Of a stretch of DNA of 64,000 nt, positions 48,780 through 61,854 are shown one piece after another (position 1 is the stretch's first letter; the number at the start of each line of letters is the position of its first letter). The stretch covers positions 27,071,633-27,135,632 of the forward strand of contig CM019236.1 in assembly GCA_009741485.1 (NCBI GenBank), in the 5' to 3' direction. The translations under genes and the position numbers were made by a program. The notes under the pieces are model-generated. The model was given only the letters and a program-made list of their open reading frames with translations, was not told where the DNA came from and searched no databases. Origin of the DNA: Malurus cyaneus samueli. Its lineage: Eukaryota > Chordata > Aves > Passeriformes > Maluridae.

Positions 48780-51700
48780 TTGCAAATTCATGGTGTGTTA
48801 CACCAGATATTACTGCCTAGTCTAATGTCTTCTACACCAACCAGTTTATATTTTTATCCTAGTCATTAGGACTAATGAAATCATTAGGACTACAATTCAT
48901 AATTCGCATTCATGCATCTTCTACCTTTAATGAAGCATCATTTTTTTGGTCCAATTTCTTCCATTAATGCATAATTTCACTAACAGTATAACTTTGAAAA
49001 ATATCGGCGCATAACTTACAGGTGGAAGTTCTTTTCAGGCTGGAGACCTATTATTAAGATGTTTCTTTGTTAGGACAGTTTGCCTGCTGCACCCTCTGCA
49101 ATGTTTCCAGGAGCAGATGGGAGTAGGATGGTTGTGCGACTCTCAAACTGTTCCAGTGGCACCAACATCAGCTAGAGTTTGCCTAGATGCCTGCATGAGC
49201 TGAGAGTGCTGAATCATGAGAAGTGCTCTGGTAATGCTCTTTACATAACACTTGCTATCTGATTCTGTAGCTTTCTGTAGTGTCCATATGGAAAGAAAAA
49301 ATAAAGCATATCATTCTACTCCTAGCTTTTTTCTGCCCACCCATTGCCAAGGAGTCCTTGATTAAGTGCAGGGTAAACTGGTACTGTGAAGCAAATCCAG
49401 AGCCTTTAACTACCTTTTTTTCCATAATGGTGCATGAAGCAAAGGGAATGTGTGTTGCACAAAAGATTCTTAGACAGACCTACACACACAAGGCTTTATT
49501 CAGATGCATCATTGCTGATAACACACATAAATTCTAAGTGTGAAAGTAGCTTCTGGGAAAAACAAAAGGATAACAAACAAAGCAGCCCAAGAGGAAAGTG
49601 TAAGGGGTAAGTTTCTCAATGATGAGTCAGGAGAAACGCTGGTATAATTAACCTCTTCTCTGTGCTCCTTGCAAAGCAGGTGGTAAAGCTGAGGGGCATG
49701 AGAATGTTGAATTTTCCCACAGGTTTCCCTACTCCTGTACAATTTTTCAACATGATCCTCTCAACTGAATTGTTACAGTCCATGATAAAGTTAGTGTGGA
49801 TTACCGTATGCTTCCTCAGTCATGAGCACTACGTCCTGATAGATTGTTAAGTTCTCTTGCATAAGTATTATTACTTACTGCTACTGCATGTTTAAATTAC
49901 CAATGTGTTGTTGCTCATTGAGTTTTGAGTTTCTCCATTATTAATTACACTCCACAAAACAGGATGTAGGAAAAGCGGACCGACAAAGGAGTAAGTTTCA
50001 TACCAGAGACATTTACTTCGCAGAAGTACACAACAATGAGAAAATTTGGATTTGAAGATGCAAGAAAAACAGCATAAGCGCAATACAGGAGAAAAAAATG
50101 CACAGGAGTTCTAGAAAACAGTCACAATAGATTGGTTAAAAAGCTGTATAGATGCAGAAGTCAGGCACGCTGAAGATTTGCAAATGGAAAGGCCCTTACT
50201 TCTGCACAGGTACTTAATGACAGTAGCTTTGAGAAAGGACATGGGTGCAAATGCCAGCAGGTAGGTCTAGGTCTGAGATTAAACAAAAGATATTTGCAAG
50301 ACAAGAAGCTCAAAGCAAAATCTATGGGTGGGAAACACGAACCAGCAAGTACAGAAAAGTAAATACTTAAAGGTGAGCAATGAGAATCTGAGCTGTGAAT
50401 TAAGAGTATAATGGGAAGGAGCACATTAAAATGGTATGAGGAAATTTCCTGACATTTTAATGATAGGAAACCTAAAAAAAGTCCAACATTTACATGTGGT
50501 AAGACAATATAGTTTGCTCAAACTGTTTCCGTAGCATGAAGATGCCTTCTTTCAGACAACTACCTTGTATATATGCACCAAGTGTTGCAGATTTTTTGTT
50601 CCTCAAAAAATCATATATTGATCCCTTTTACTTCTCCTTATTGTCTGAAAAGATGTTTCTTACAATCTCTCTATATGTAAAAGATTGTAATCGTCCTTGC
50701 AGACTGGTTTCTGAATCTTTACATTATAGCTTAGTCTATCTAATTTGTACAGAAAAAGAAATACCCTTATTCCATATATTTAGGTCAGATCTCGTAGTCT
50801 ATGTGCATAAATGAACCTTATTACAACTGAGTATCATGGTGGCAGTCCACTGTATATTGAATAGTAATTTAGTACAGTTACATTTTTCATTGCTCAGCCA
50901 CCATTAAAGCACCATATTGTTATAGGAGATTTATTATGCAAGCAAGTTCTGCTGAGATAAAATATTTTTTGTGTTCCTCAGGAAGCATATCTTACAAATC
51001 CCTTTCCTGTGGAGATTTCCAGTTTTGGTCCACAATGTGGTTCAGAAAATGCTCTGTTTGCCCTGCCTGAGCCCTAACTACTCTACTGAAACTTGTCTCT
51101 AACTTTATTCTGGTATTCTTTCTTGACTAGAACTTTTTTGTGTGTTGTTTTTGAAGACCAAAAGGTGATACAATGCTCAAGAGTACAGATTTGTCTCATG
51201 GATTTTGTCTTTAAATTTGCCCAAATTGCTTGAAAATGCTTCATAATTTAACCTGAGTAATCTAAATCACCTCCAGCTCTTGCTAATATGTTGTATGTTC
51301 CTACATCAACTTTGGTTTTGGTTTACTTTCAGATATGAAGTATCTCCAGTTAACTTGATAATTTCAAACATTTCTTCAAATAATAAATATTTCAAATTAT
51401 ACCTTGATCATGTTTACAAGTGATCAAATGATAAAGGAAAAAAGTTGTGACCGGAAAATCCCAAAAAAATAGCATCCTTTTAAAGTCTGCAACATTTGCA
51501 TGGCAGGCCACATACCGCAGTTTAAGAAGGATGAAATGCACATTTTTCCAATTAGGAATCATAGAGAATAAAGCAAATGACCTAATTCCTATTTCAATAC
51601 AAATTTGGAAAAATAAAATGGCACTGTTTCTGCAGAACCTGTGAAAATAAAATATTCACATTGCAAAGTAAAGTCAATATAAATAAGAGCCTCCAAATTT

Positions 51701-52560
51701 AGATTCAAAAAAGGACACGAAATGCAAGAAAACATGGTCAGAATTTATGCAAAAATATACTAATATTATTCACTTACAGTATCATACTTATATGCAAAGG
51801 GGCTGATAATATCTTTTCCCATAGTATTTTTCCAGAGAGATTAAGAATACTGTTCTTGAGAACAATCATGTATGGGAAAAGGAGTATTTTGTAGACTCTG
51901 GCCAAATTTTATTTAAAATATAAATATGCAAAAAGAGGCTGCTCATCAAGCAAATAAAATATCAAACTAAGCATACATTTTGTCCATATGAGATGATCAG
52001 TGAGCATCACCACAGTTAGTCACAGGATAGCAAACACAAAGAAGGAATATTTTTATTGTAAGAATTTCTGTGAGAGATTGATCAGATTCAATTGTGTGTG
52101 CTGGGATCTGCTTGCTGGTTGAATAGTGTTTGTTAAATTTGATAATGCAAGACAGATTCTTCCATTACCACCAGGTCAATGGCTCTAACCTTGCTTTGGC
52201 CAGAATGGACTGAAATGTTTTTAATAGGGTTTGCACCCTGACTTACGTAAAAAAATAAAAAAAATAAAAAAAAAAAAAGACTGAATGATGTCATTGTTCC
52301 TGCCTCCTTGAAACAGAAATGCTGTTAGTTTAAAGCAAAGCTACCTTCACAATTTGTCTTAGCTGTCACCCTTGTAAGTGGTGTCAGCAGTGAAACAGTG
52401 GTGCCTGCGTGGACAAGGAGACACAAATATGTCAGAATTATCTCTGGGCTCTCGGTGGGCCCTTGTGAGGGACGCCTGTACTGATCACTTGGGAGGTTAA
52501 ATAGGTCTCATTGCCAAAGCAGTAGCTTGTGCTAAACGCAAGCGCTCTTTTACTGAAGTG
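48780..52560. other. Copy B: AT-rich DNA with no gene recognised
   Basis: Counterpart of 30,036-33,780. It is essentially identical to copy A up to about 50,960, then has an indel-rich patch at 50,970-51,300 (including an insertion around 51,092-51,130) before becoming near-identical again. Confidence 0.5.
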
Positions 52561-52564
52561 TAAG

Positions 52565-52695
52565 AAGGGAAAAAACCCCACTAATTTGCAAGCATATTTT
52601 CATATGTTTTTAGTTTGAGGAAGGTAAAAAGGGAAAAAAACCCCAGTAATTTGCAAGCATATTTTCATGTGTTAAGTTTTTAGTTTGAGGTAGGT
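52565..52695. repeat. 63-bp tandem duplication, 2 units (copy B)
   Basis: Units start near 52,565 and 52,629. The second unit is closer to the first than in copy A. Confidence 0.9.
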
Positions 52696-53097
52696 ATTAA
52701 ATCTATGGTATGAATATGGCACCTGGAAACAGATTTGAGGAACCTTTTCATTGCAGAAGCCATCAATAAGCAACTACACTTTAGTACAGAGGAGGTCATA
52801 GTTATACCTGTGCCAGATGAGCATTTGCTAAAGACAGTTTGAGATGCTGAAATTTAATATTAAATGGCCCTCGAAATATATTAAGCATCTTTTCTACGAG
52901 CTTCTGAAGACTGGAAAAAAAAATATATATATATATATATGTACTAATAATTTTCAAGAGCATATACAAATAATTATCAATAGCAACAGCATTTGGCAAA
53001 CGGTTGTCTTTTGGCCTGCTAGTGTCTCAAGGATGCTACCAAAGAATTGAAGAAAGACTTTTGAAAAGGACATGCAGTGATATATGCATTTAAATTG

Positions 53098-53334
53098 AAA
53101 TACAGTAGGTTTGGATTGAATATTGGGAAGAAGTTCTTTATTGTGAGGGTAGTGAGACCCTTGAACAGATTGCTCATAAAAGCTGTGGATGCCCCATCCC
53201 TGGAAGTTTTCAAGGCCACATTGGATGGGGTTTTTGAACAACCTGTTCTAGTGAAAGCTGTTCCTGCCCATGGGGATGTGTACTGAGTGATCTCTAAACT
53301 CCCTTTTGACCCAAACTGTTCTATCGTTGTATGG
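53098..53334 (+). mobile_element. CR1 LINE 3' end (copy B), better preserved
   Basis: Counterpart of 34,315-34,532 but about 20 bp longer. It keeps AGACCCTTGAACAGATTGC and AAAGCTGTGGATGCCCCATC, which fit the CR1 pattern. Copy B is therefore closer to the likely true sequence here. Confidence 0.88.
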
Positions 53335-53339
53335 TAATT

Positions 53340-56300
53340 AAGAAGAGATAATTATTTCTGTCACCTTATTTGGAAAAAAATCCCAGACCAACAAATTAGT
53401 TGTTAAATAGATTTTAGGTATTTAGACAGGTGACAGATTAAAAAAAAAAATAAAATGAAATTAAATTCTACAGAAAACTCGTTTCATGGACTCAATACTC
53501 ATGCAAGCACTGACTTTTCAACAGCTAGAAATCTGAGAAGTGCAGCAATGATGAGAGAAATATAAGTAATAATAATAGCAGGGTTCTCATTTTCAGTGCA
53601 CAGAAGTTTCTTGATGTCAGTCCTTTAATCAGAAATTCCATTTCATTTTTGTGATATTGCACCAGAAAGTGAGTCTCTGTTTCAGAGAGCAGGTAGGGTG
53701 GGGAGTGATGTTCCTCTCAGACCTCTCTAGTTATCTGATATAAACATATAAAAAAGAATGAAGATTTTTTTTTCAGATTTGAAAGAAGTCCTTATAATGC
53801 ATTTCTAGCTGTCGTTTGCCTTATTTGATCTGTCTTAAAAGACCTCACCTGTTAGATAAAGCAGCTTCTAAGCTAGTCACATGCATTATCAATTTTCCTG
53901 GTTTTTCAAAGATCATGATGCTCTATTTAGTATGGTGACCTTAAACAAGAATGCTTAGAAACAGTTTTTACAAGTTAAAGTGCCTCAATACATGGACTAA
54001 TGGTCACTAAAAAATCTGATCCTTATTAATCCATTCTCAGCTTAGTATTGAAGCCATCTGAAACCAGGAGAGATTTTGTTCATGTGTTGCTTTGCAAAAG
54101 CCCCACAAAACATAAAAAAAAAAATTAAACAAAAAACATAAATCTAATTGAAGTCTCTTTCCACATTTTCTTCTCCTAACCATGTGTGTGTTTGTGTGCT
54201 TTGTATAATTTATTTTGCAAGTGATCTTGTCTTCTTAACAAAAAATTAAAATTTTGAACCAGAAGCCTCCTTAACTCTTACTTTTACTTCAGGGAAAAAA
54301 AATGAAGCTCTGTTCTTTCCCATTTTATAAACATCAAGCATTTTAAGATTAACCTAACTCACTAAAGACTTCAAAAAGCAATTTTCTTCTGGGACATTTT
54401 TCTCCATTAAGTGATTCACTTAGCAATATATTCTGGTTTTTTAGGCAAAAGAAATGTGGCATGATTTTATATTAAGTATAAAAACAACTGGTTTTCATAC
54501 TCATCAAATACACATGAAAAACCAGCCACTATTCACATATGTGAATAACATTTTTGTTAATCTATAACAATAAATACAAACAAACAGGTACTAAGATTTA
54601 AACAAATAATTTTGTGTCCTTTTTTTTTTCCAAACTAAGTCATAGGGGATAGGGAATTCTTCGTATCTTATAAAATTCATCAGTTTTGTTTTTTATTTTT
54701 AAGGTGTTTTATGGGGATTTTCACTGCTGTTTTCTGTTGTTCTGAGAGAGGAGAAATACAAAATAAAATTAGAAAGAAGGAAAGTGACAATTCACTCAAT
54801 GTGTCAGTATATGTACAACCCTTGCAGATATATTTATGCTGGGTTTTTTGGATCCTGCTCCTATGTATTTCTACTGTGCTATTTTTTTGTTTTGAACTCT
54901 TTATTTGAATTTTTTTTATTATTATGCTAGAAATGATTAGTCAACAGAATTCTCTTACAAGATCCATATTTACATTAATATCCATGTAGCAAAACTTAAT
55001 TGAGCAACAGAAGAGTGGTTATTTCGTTATTGATGTCTTTGCTGCATCATGAAGGCAGCAATTTAGCACTAAGCTATAAATGAAAAAATACAGTGGGGAA
55101 ACTGGCTTGTTTGTGTTTTTAATATTCCCTTCAGGGTAAATTAAATGAATAACTAATTACAGTGGTAGAGATTTCACTGCAGGGAAACTGTTGTTATTCC
55201 ATTTGACATCAAGTAATTATTCTCTACTGATGTTTTACTTGATACCACTAATTAAGTCATCCACAAGAATTTATTTAAAATTAGAAATGGTGCTATTCTT
55301 ATAAAAAGTGGCAAAATCAAATAATTAAAAAAAAAAAAAAAAAAAAAAAAACCCATTCTTTATAGTGGAGTTTTTTAATGCTACCTGTCAGAGTGCTTAC
55401 TTAAGCAGAAAGCACGTGCTCTCTCTGACTACATTGCTGCTCCTTATTTCAGGCATGGGCTCAACTTGCAGTTTCTTTCTCCTCGGGGCTGTAGGGCTTC
55501 TGCTGAGTGCTGGGAGCAAGTACTTAAGAACAGTAATAAAATGATGACAGAGCAGAGTAAGAGAGAGCAGATGATAAGTGGCAGAGTTAGTGGGGAGTCA
55601 TCAGGATTCAAAATTCCATTTAATTGTCCAGATGTTACAGGAGAGGGGGAGGCAGGAAGCACAGTATCTCACCTTATGAAAGAATCTGCAAACAACCCTA
55701 ATCTGCATCTCTGCTTATGGGAGAATGTGCTAGCAAGCCTATCTTAACCCTAATTTTGCAGTTGAAATTGGGTAATTATGTAGTCATCATCAGTTTTTTT
55801 CTTGTTTCCTCTTTCAGGAAAGCTCTTCCTTTATCTGTATTCCTTCCTGGTTACGTGATCTCAAAAAGAGCCAACCATATGGTTTTATGACAAAGCACAG
55901 TGCATCAAATCTCTCAGTCTGTTTCAGAAACAACAAACTTCCCACTCATTAATTTATTTGGCTGCCTATTGAGTTAATACCTAAAACCAGTGGATTAACA
56001 TTTTCTTTTAAATTATCAGTGCTGTCCTCACCTATAATATCTTCTTGTTCCCAAGAAATTATTTACCTTGCAGACAATACATTTTTAAATTTTACATCAA
56101 GTTAAATATTAACAATAGAATTTACCTTTTATTTTCCTGTGCTGGTATCCTAAAAATCTACTGCTACAAACTTCTGAAAAACTTTATTAAAACATCATCT
56201 GTATCTTTGCAAAACATATCTCGTATATAAACATGTTTCAACACACATTTCTTGATTTCATATTTTTCTGAGATATATTTTCTTATCTTTAAACTACCTT

Positions 56301-57481
56301 CTCTGTGATCACATCCCTGGAAATAAAAATCATCACACTCTTGATTATATAGGTTGAAAGAAATCATTAAATTATGAAACACAAATGTTTGAAATATTTG
56401 AAAGTAAAGGTGCTTAAACATTTTTGAACTATTTTCAGAAACCTAAAGAAAGAAAACATGTCTTCATGAAAATACACACTGGAAAGGGCTCTGTTAAAGT
56501 CCTGTGAAATGTACACAGGAGTTATACAGAAGTTTTTTCTCGTCTGTATGTGCTACCTAAGCACTTATCATATAAAGGCATTTTATTGTGTAAATATAAA
56601 TCATTTCAAGCAATATGGTAAAATTTAATCACATATACATAATTTATGCATTTCACAATTTAGCAAAATTAACATTGCAACTCCTATATCTAATATAAAG
56701 TATATTTAAAGTTGTAGGTAATGACTATTTCTGGTTTCAGGTCTGCTGTGTTTAAATCTAGTCAGTATCATGTATAGTTGGATTCAATTTGCAATATTGA
56801 ATGGACCATTCCTTTGACAATTAGATATAATTGTCTTGCTACTTCAGTGTACATGTAAGTTAAGAGTCTTGTTTATTTCTAGTAGCTTAAAGATGAAAAT
56901 GTGTCATTCTGCCTTGTTGGTGCTGTTTGAAGAGGGTGTGGAACCATCACTGACAAAAAGGAAGAAAATGCTGCATCACCTCCATTTAACTCTAATGGAT
57001 TAGGAGATCTGTTTACAAGTTTCAAGTACTTTTGTTCAGCAACTATGTAAGACTTCAAAGTGAGGATAATACTGAAGCTTATTTAAAAAAATAAATTAAA
57101 AAAAATAAAAAAATCTAAAACACACAAAAAAAAAGAAAATCCAAAGACAAAATAGAACCTTTTCCAATCTCATATTGTCAAAGCAAAGCTAAATATACCA
57201 TGCATAAGAGAAGTGGTGAAAAGAAATGTATGATGACTCAAATTCTTTTCCCTAAAACAACCAACTTCTACCTTTTTCATCTTTTTAAAAGATAGCTTTC
57301 TCCTTACACAGGAGACAATATAGGAAGGTCATAGAAAGAAATCACCCACTCGAAGGTCCATCAAGTTAAACCAGAGCTGCTCATGTCAGACAGCTGCTAT
57401 TAATGAATCTTTAGCTAATGAATCTATTTATTTCTTGTATGTTCTTCGTTCTTTCATCAGAATATACGTCCTATTTGCAGA
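53340..57481. other. Copy B: AT-rich DNA with no gene recognised
   Basis: Counterpart of 34,540-38,689, with indel-rich patches around 53,700-54,150, 54,720-54,800 and 55,080-55,330, and a poly-A at 55,327-55,351. Confidence 0.5.
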
Positions 57482-58354
57482 AAGGCAGGGTGGAGCATGG
57501 CTAGGCTGCTGTTCTCTGCCACACACTTCATTCCAGGGATGCATGGTGTCAGGGGGAGGAAAAAGGTGAATGCACACCAAAGGTGCATAACATTTTGTTA
57601 TGTTTCTTCCTCAAGGAAGTTGCCGGAGCCACCACTGTGGACTCTGTCCCCTCTCTCCAGTGCTGCTCATCCCTTCCTGTCCCTCAGGAGGATGTGATTC
57701 CGGGCAGTGAATGCAGATGAGCCCAATGGAGGGCATGGACCACGGGCACTGTGCCAGAAGCAAGGAATGAAGCAGTGGCAAAGTAAGTCAGGCTGAGTCC
57801 AGCCAAATCCTGCCAAGCACAGCCGGATCGTGGACACCGCACCAAAGGGGCAAACAGGGAGGTGCAGACATGGAATCACACCCCAGAGGAATGGCCAGCT
57901 TTTTAGGGATTGGTCTGTCAATGCTTTTTGGTGTCTCAGGCTCGGAGAGGGGGAACACTGGCTGCAGAGAGCATCTGCCATCTTGCTTTTATTACAGGAC
58001 GCCAGTGCCGTGAGCCAGGGGAACATCTGCCGTCTTGTCTTTGTCTTGGAAAAAAACTGTATGTCACTGCCAAGCTGTGGGAACAACCACCATCTTGGCT
58101 TAGTCCCAGTGGCCACATGGAATTGTCACGTGGTTGAGGACCCCCTTGTTGTAAATCACCCTTTCTTTTGTACACTTATGTTACCAATATTGTTGCTGTT
58201 ACTCTCATTCTGTTGCTCTTTGTTTTCAGTGAGTTGTTATCTCAACCAATAATCTCTTCTTTACTTCCTCTCTCACCAAAAAGGGTGCAGAGAATACCAA
58301 GAGGGAGAGGTTTATCTGGAGTTTAATTACTCCTATTGGTTTTGAACCACCACA
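57482..58354 (+). mobile_element. LTR of an ERV, probably ERVL-like (copy B)
   Basis: Counterpart of 38,690-39,562 at a constant offset of 18,792. I found no difference by eye across the LTR. Confidence 0.65.
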
Positions 58355-58361
58355 GTACAAC

Positions 58362-61300
58362 AGAAAACCACAAAGGTCTGTGCTTCTACATTCTGTATTG
58401 CCTAATCCACTAATGATGGGAAGTTTCATCGCAGTTCTCATAATATCACTTGGTCATACACAGTCAATGTCTGTTCTATTTCTCTTCAAAATGAGGAGTC
58501 ACACAAATATAGCTCTGTGTGGAGTAGTTTAGTAACTAGCTGAATGTCACTTTTGTTCCCTACTAACAGTTTTATGGACACGGAAATGACACCGATTAAC
58601 TCTAGAAGTAGGCTGGAATAAAAAGCCTCCACTACAGACCTAATAGATGAAGTTCTCATTCTCCAAGTTGGCAGACCCTGGAAAAATATACCTAAATTTG
58701 TGGTAAAATTAACTCTTTTTTAACCCTTGCATTGAGATCCAAAATGTTCTTTCTTTGTTCTTACTAGCGTTTAAGTAAGTGACTGAATTGGAGGTGACTT
58801 CAATATGAGTATCAGGATGGAAAATGTAAATAATCCTTAATGGCCTAAAGAAATACTTTTCACATAGTACACATGTGGTCATGATCATCCAGTGTGATAA
58901 CTTGGTATAGCAGTGGTAATCATGTCAAATGTGAATAATCTGAATCTCTGATCCACTGTGTACAATCTCCTCTAAGATAGCTGCCATTTCAGATGGTGCT
59001 TGAGACTGAACTTCCATCTCAAAAGCTAAAAGCAGAAGACTCCTGCTGAGCTGGAACAGCTAGTTTTTGAACAGGAAAAAAAAATTAACAAAACTGCTCA
59101 TTAATAAAGTGTTTTATGGATAAGATGCATGATTTACAAACTGCATCTCTAGTAACTATACATCCAGAGGAAGTGAAAATTCGGGGTGGTGATAAGGGAA
59201 CAAAAGCAAAAGACAACGAGTTGTTCTAACCCTTTCTCTACTCTAGAAGGATACTGTCATGCAATATTGGCAGTACTGTCATGTTCTTATCTCAAGTTCT
59301 CTCCTGAAATTTATAGCAGTTAAAGTATTTTTTGATCCAATCAAATTGTACTAAAATGAGCTTCAACATCTGGAAGTCATATGTATTTAAATAATATAAC
59401 AAAAGAATGCAAAAATTAAGTGAAAATCTCTATTTTCTTATCTATTTATTTTCTACAATATAAAATGGACAACACTGAATTTAGTTGCAACTCTGCTCAG
59501 GCAAACATGTCTTTAAGGGGAGGCATAATATTAATTACTTCTACTCCAACACATCAATTTAGTGCTGATATCATATTTTTTAGTAGTGAAACCTATTGTA
59601 CTAAATATGTATGATAAAGCACTCTATCAAATATAAGATGTCTATTACATGTCAAAAGTATACTAGAACAGTTTTTGCAGCAGTAGGGAACTTTTAAATT
59701 AAAAAAAAATAAATATTGTCTCCTATGTTTCAGCTGCACAAATTAATGTGGTCAAAGTTACTCTTTCTTAAAAATATGCCATTTACACACATTTTCTGTT
59801 GTTTCTGAAATTTATTCTCTAAATGTGGAACATGGATAAGTGGCAGTGTCCAAGTAATTTCATTTCAGTCACAGAATGGCTTTGAAAAACAAAACAAAAG
59901 GCTCTGCTTTTAACTGTATTAGCATATTTTGAAAAATTAGGTAAAAGTCTTGTTTAAGATATCTCTCAACTTTTAACTTTCACTAGATCAGAAAGTTCCA
60001 CTGAGGCCATAAGAATACCTGGATTAGCAAGTATGTCAGAAATATTGTGTGGTTTATTTGCAAATGTAGTGGTTAGAGATTTTCAGTGGTTCTTTTTTGG
60101 TTGTTTTGGTAATTTTTTTTTTTTTTTAAATTTTAAACGTTCTAGTTTAGCAGGTACTTTTAAAAATTGTATTAAACACACAGAAAGGAATTTGTAAGAA
60201 TTCAGAAGGATATTTTTGCCCCCTCTCAGATTTTCAAACATTTTCCTTCCATCACAGCAATTCTTGAAAGCAAATCCTGATAAGATTTTAGGCACTTATA
60301 ATTCCTTCATACCTTGTAATAAGAGTCTGATGAAACTAGAGAAAAAAATCCTTTAAAAAATCTAGATTAATGACTGTCATATTACCTAGGGGACTTACTT
60401 TGTCTATTCTTACTGAGGTTTTTTTGGCCTTCTTTTCTTGAGACTCCTGAACTTGAATGGTATGGGATCTTTTAAATGGTCTAATATAAAAAGAAAAATG
60501 TATAAAATATGTGTGTGATATGTACTTCTAAGATGACAAATGTAAAAGAAATCTAGTGAGCAAACAGATCTCCTTAACTAAAATGAATGATAATTACGCT
60601 GTACTTTGTTTTAGGAAAACATGATTAAAATCATTCCTTGACACTGTGTAGGAGCAACTTTAGAACAAGCAAGATGCTCTGCCTTCCCTCAAACAGTGAA
60701 AATACACAATGAAATACACTGCCAAAGAATCACGCAAAGGCTAAAAGTGCTTTGACCAAAAGAATTAACACTATAGTCACATTCATCCTGTTGAGTTACA
60801 TGAGCATAGAAAGGCCTTAAATTGTTAGGTGCTGCACCTGTACCATGGAAAGATTAGCACTTTCCTTCAACATCTGCTTTCTGATTGCCATCAGTGATAA
60901 AACACCAGGTGCTCAGCATTACGATGCTAGTTTTCTTTCCTTAACCTTGTTATTGAGGAGCAAATTCTGGCTGCTCCCCACAGGGAGGAAAACTGGAGCG
61001 GAGGGGTGAACCCAAGGCTGTCCTCCTTTGACATGGATCCAGAGCACTGAGACAGCAGTGGGGAAACAGGCAGCCAAGTCAATCATTATAACAATGACCT
61101 GAGAGGCTTGGCTACATATTTCATCAAGCAGGTGGCTGGTTTTTTTTTCCACAAGGGCACCAGTGCAGCTAAACACATTCGAGTTCAGGAGTTTTACTGA
61201 AGTATTCCTTGTGGTGCATAATAAAACTATTGCTCATAATTAATTGCAATGCATATATATGTAATAAAACAACAGACAAATCTGACATTAAAAAAAAAAG

Positions 61301-61829
61301 AAAAGAAGACAGTTGATAGAATTCATGTCTTCATTAATAGGAGACAGAAAGACTTGTAATGCTTACCTTGACAAAATTTATTGACATTTTGCATTTTAGG
61401 ACATAAGCCTTCCTGAACTAAAAATGTTTTATGCAAACTACTTGAAATTAATAATCAATAATCAAATAATCATTAATAATATTTTTATGGGCTTATGCAC
61501 CTGAAAAGATCATACATATCAATCAGTAGTACCATACATTTTGTGCTAGTATAAATTGAAGGTTAACACAAAGAGTAGAATTAAAATATTTCAAACTCCC
61601 CCAAACCTTCTGTTTTATGCATGCCCCGAATTCATCTTTACCTGAACATCAAGCCATTATCAAGAAATCAACATCAGTTTCAAACAACCATGCTTTTTCA
61701 CACCAAAGATGCAAATTCACTATTTTCTATGAAACCTAGTGAATAGTACAAGTTATCGATATAGCATGACTGCACAGATTTAAGAAAAAAATGAGATTTA
61801 TCCATCACAACCCTGTATCCAAAAAGATG
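58362..61829. other. Copy B: AT-rich DNA up to the gap
   Basis: Counterpart of 39,570-43,058. It ends AAAAAGATG at 61,829, the base equivalent to about 43,058. Confidence 0.5.
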
Positions 61830-61854
61830 NNNNNNNNNNNNNNNNNNNNNNNNN
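61830..61854. other. Assembly gap, 25 N
   Basis: Exactly 25 N. A short round number suggests a placeholder, not a measured gap size. It lies precisely at the right end of copy B. Confidence 0.99.

Larger units (their letters stand above)
44100..61829 (+). repeat. Copy B of the ~17.6-kb direct duplication
   Basis: Copy B matches copy A (about 25,500-43,058) in order and orientation, including both CR1 fragments, the nested LTR pair with the same ATGCAT duplications, the 63-bp tandem repeat and the second LTR. The shared target-site duplications and nested insertion show that both copies descend from one locus after those insertions. It ends at the N gap. Confidence 0.95.
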
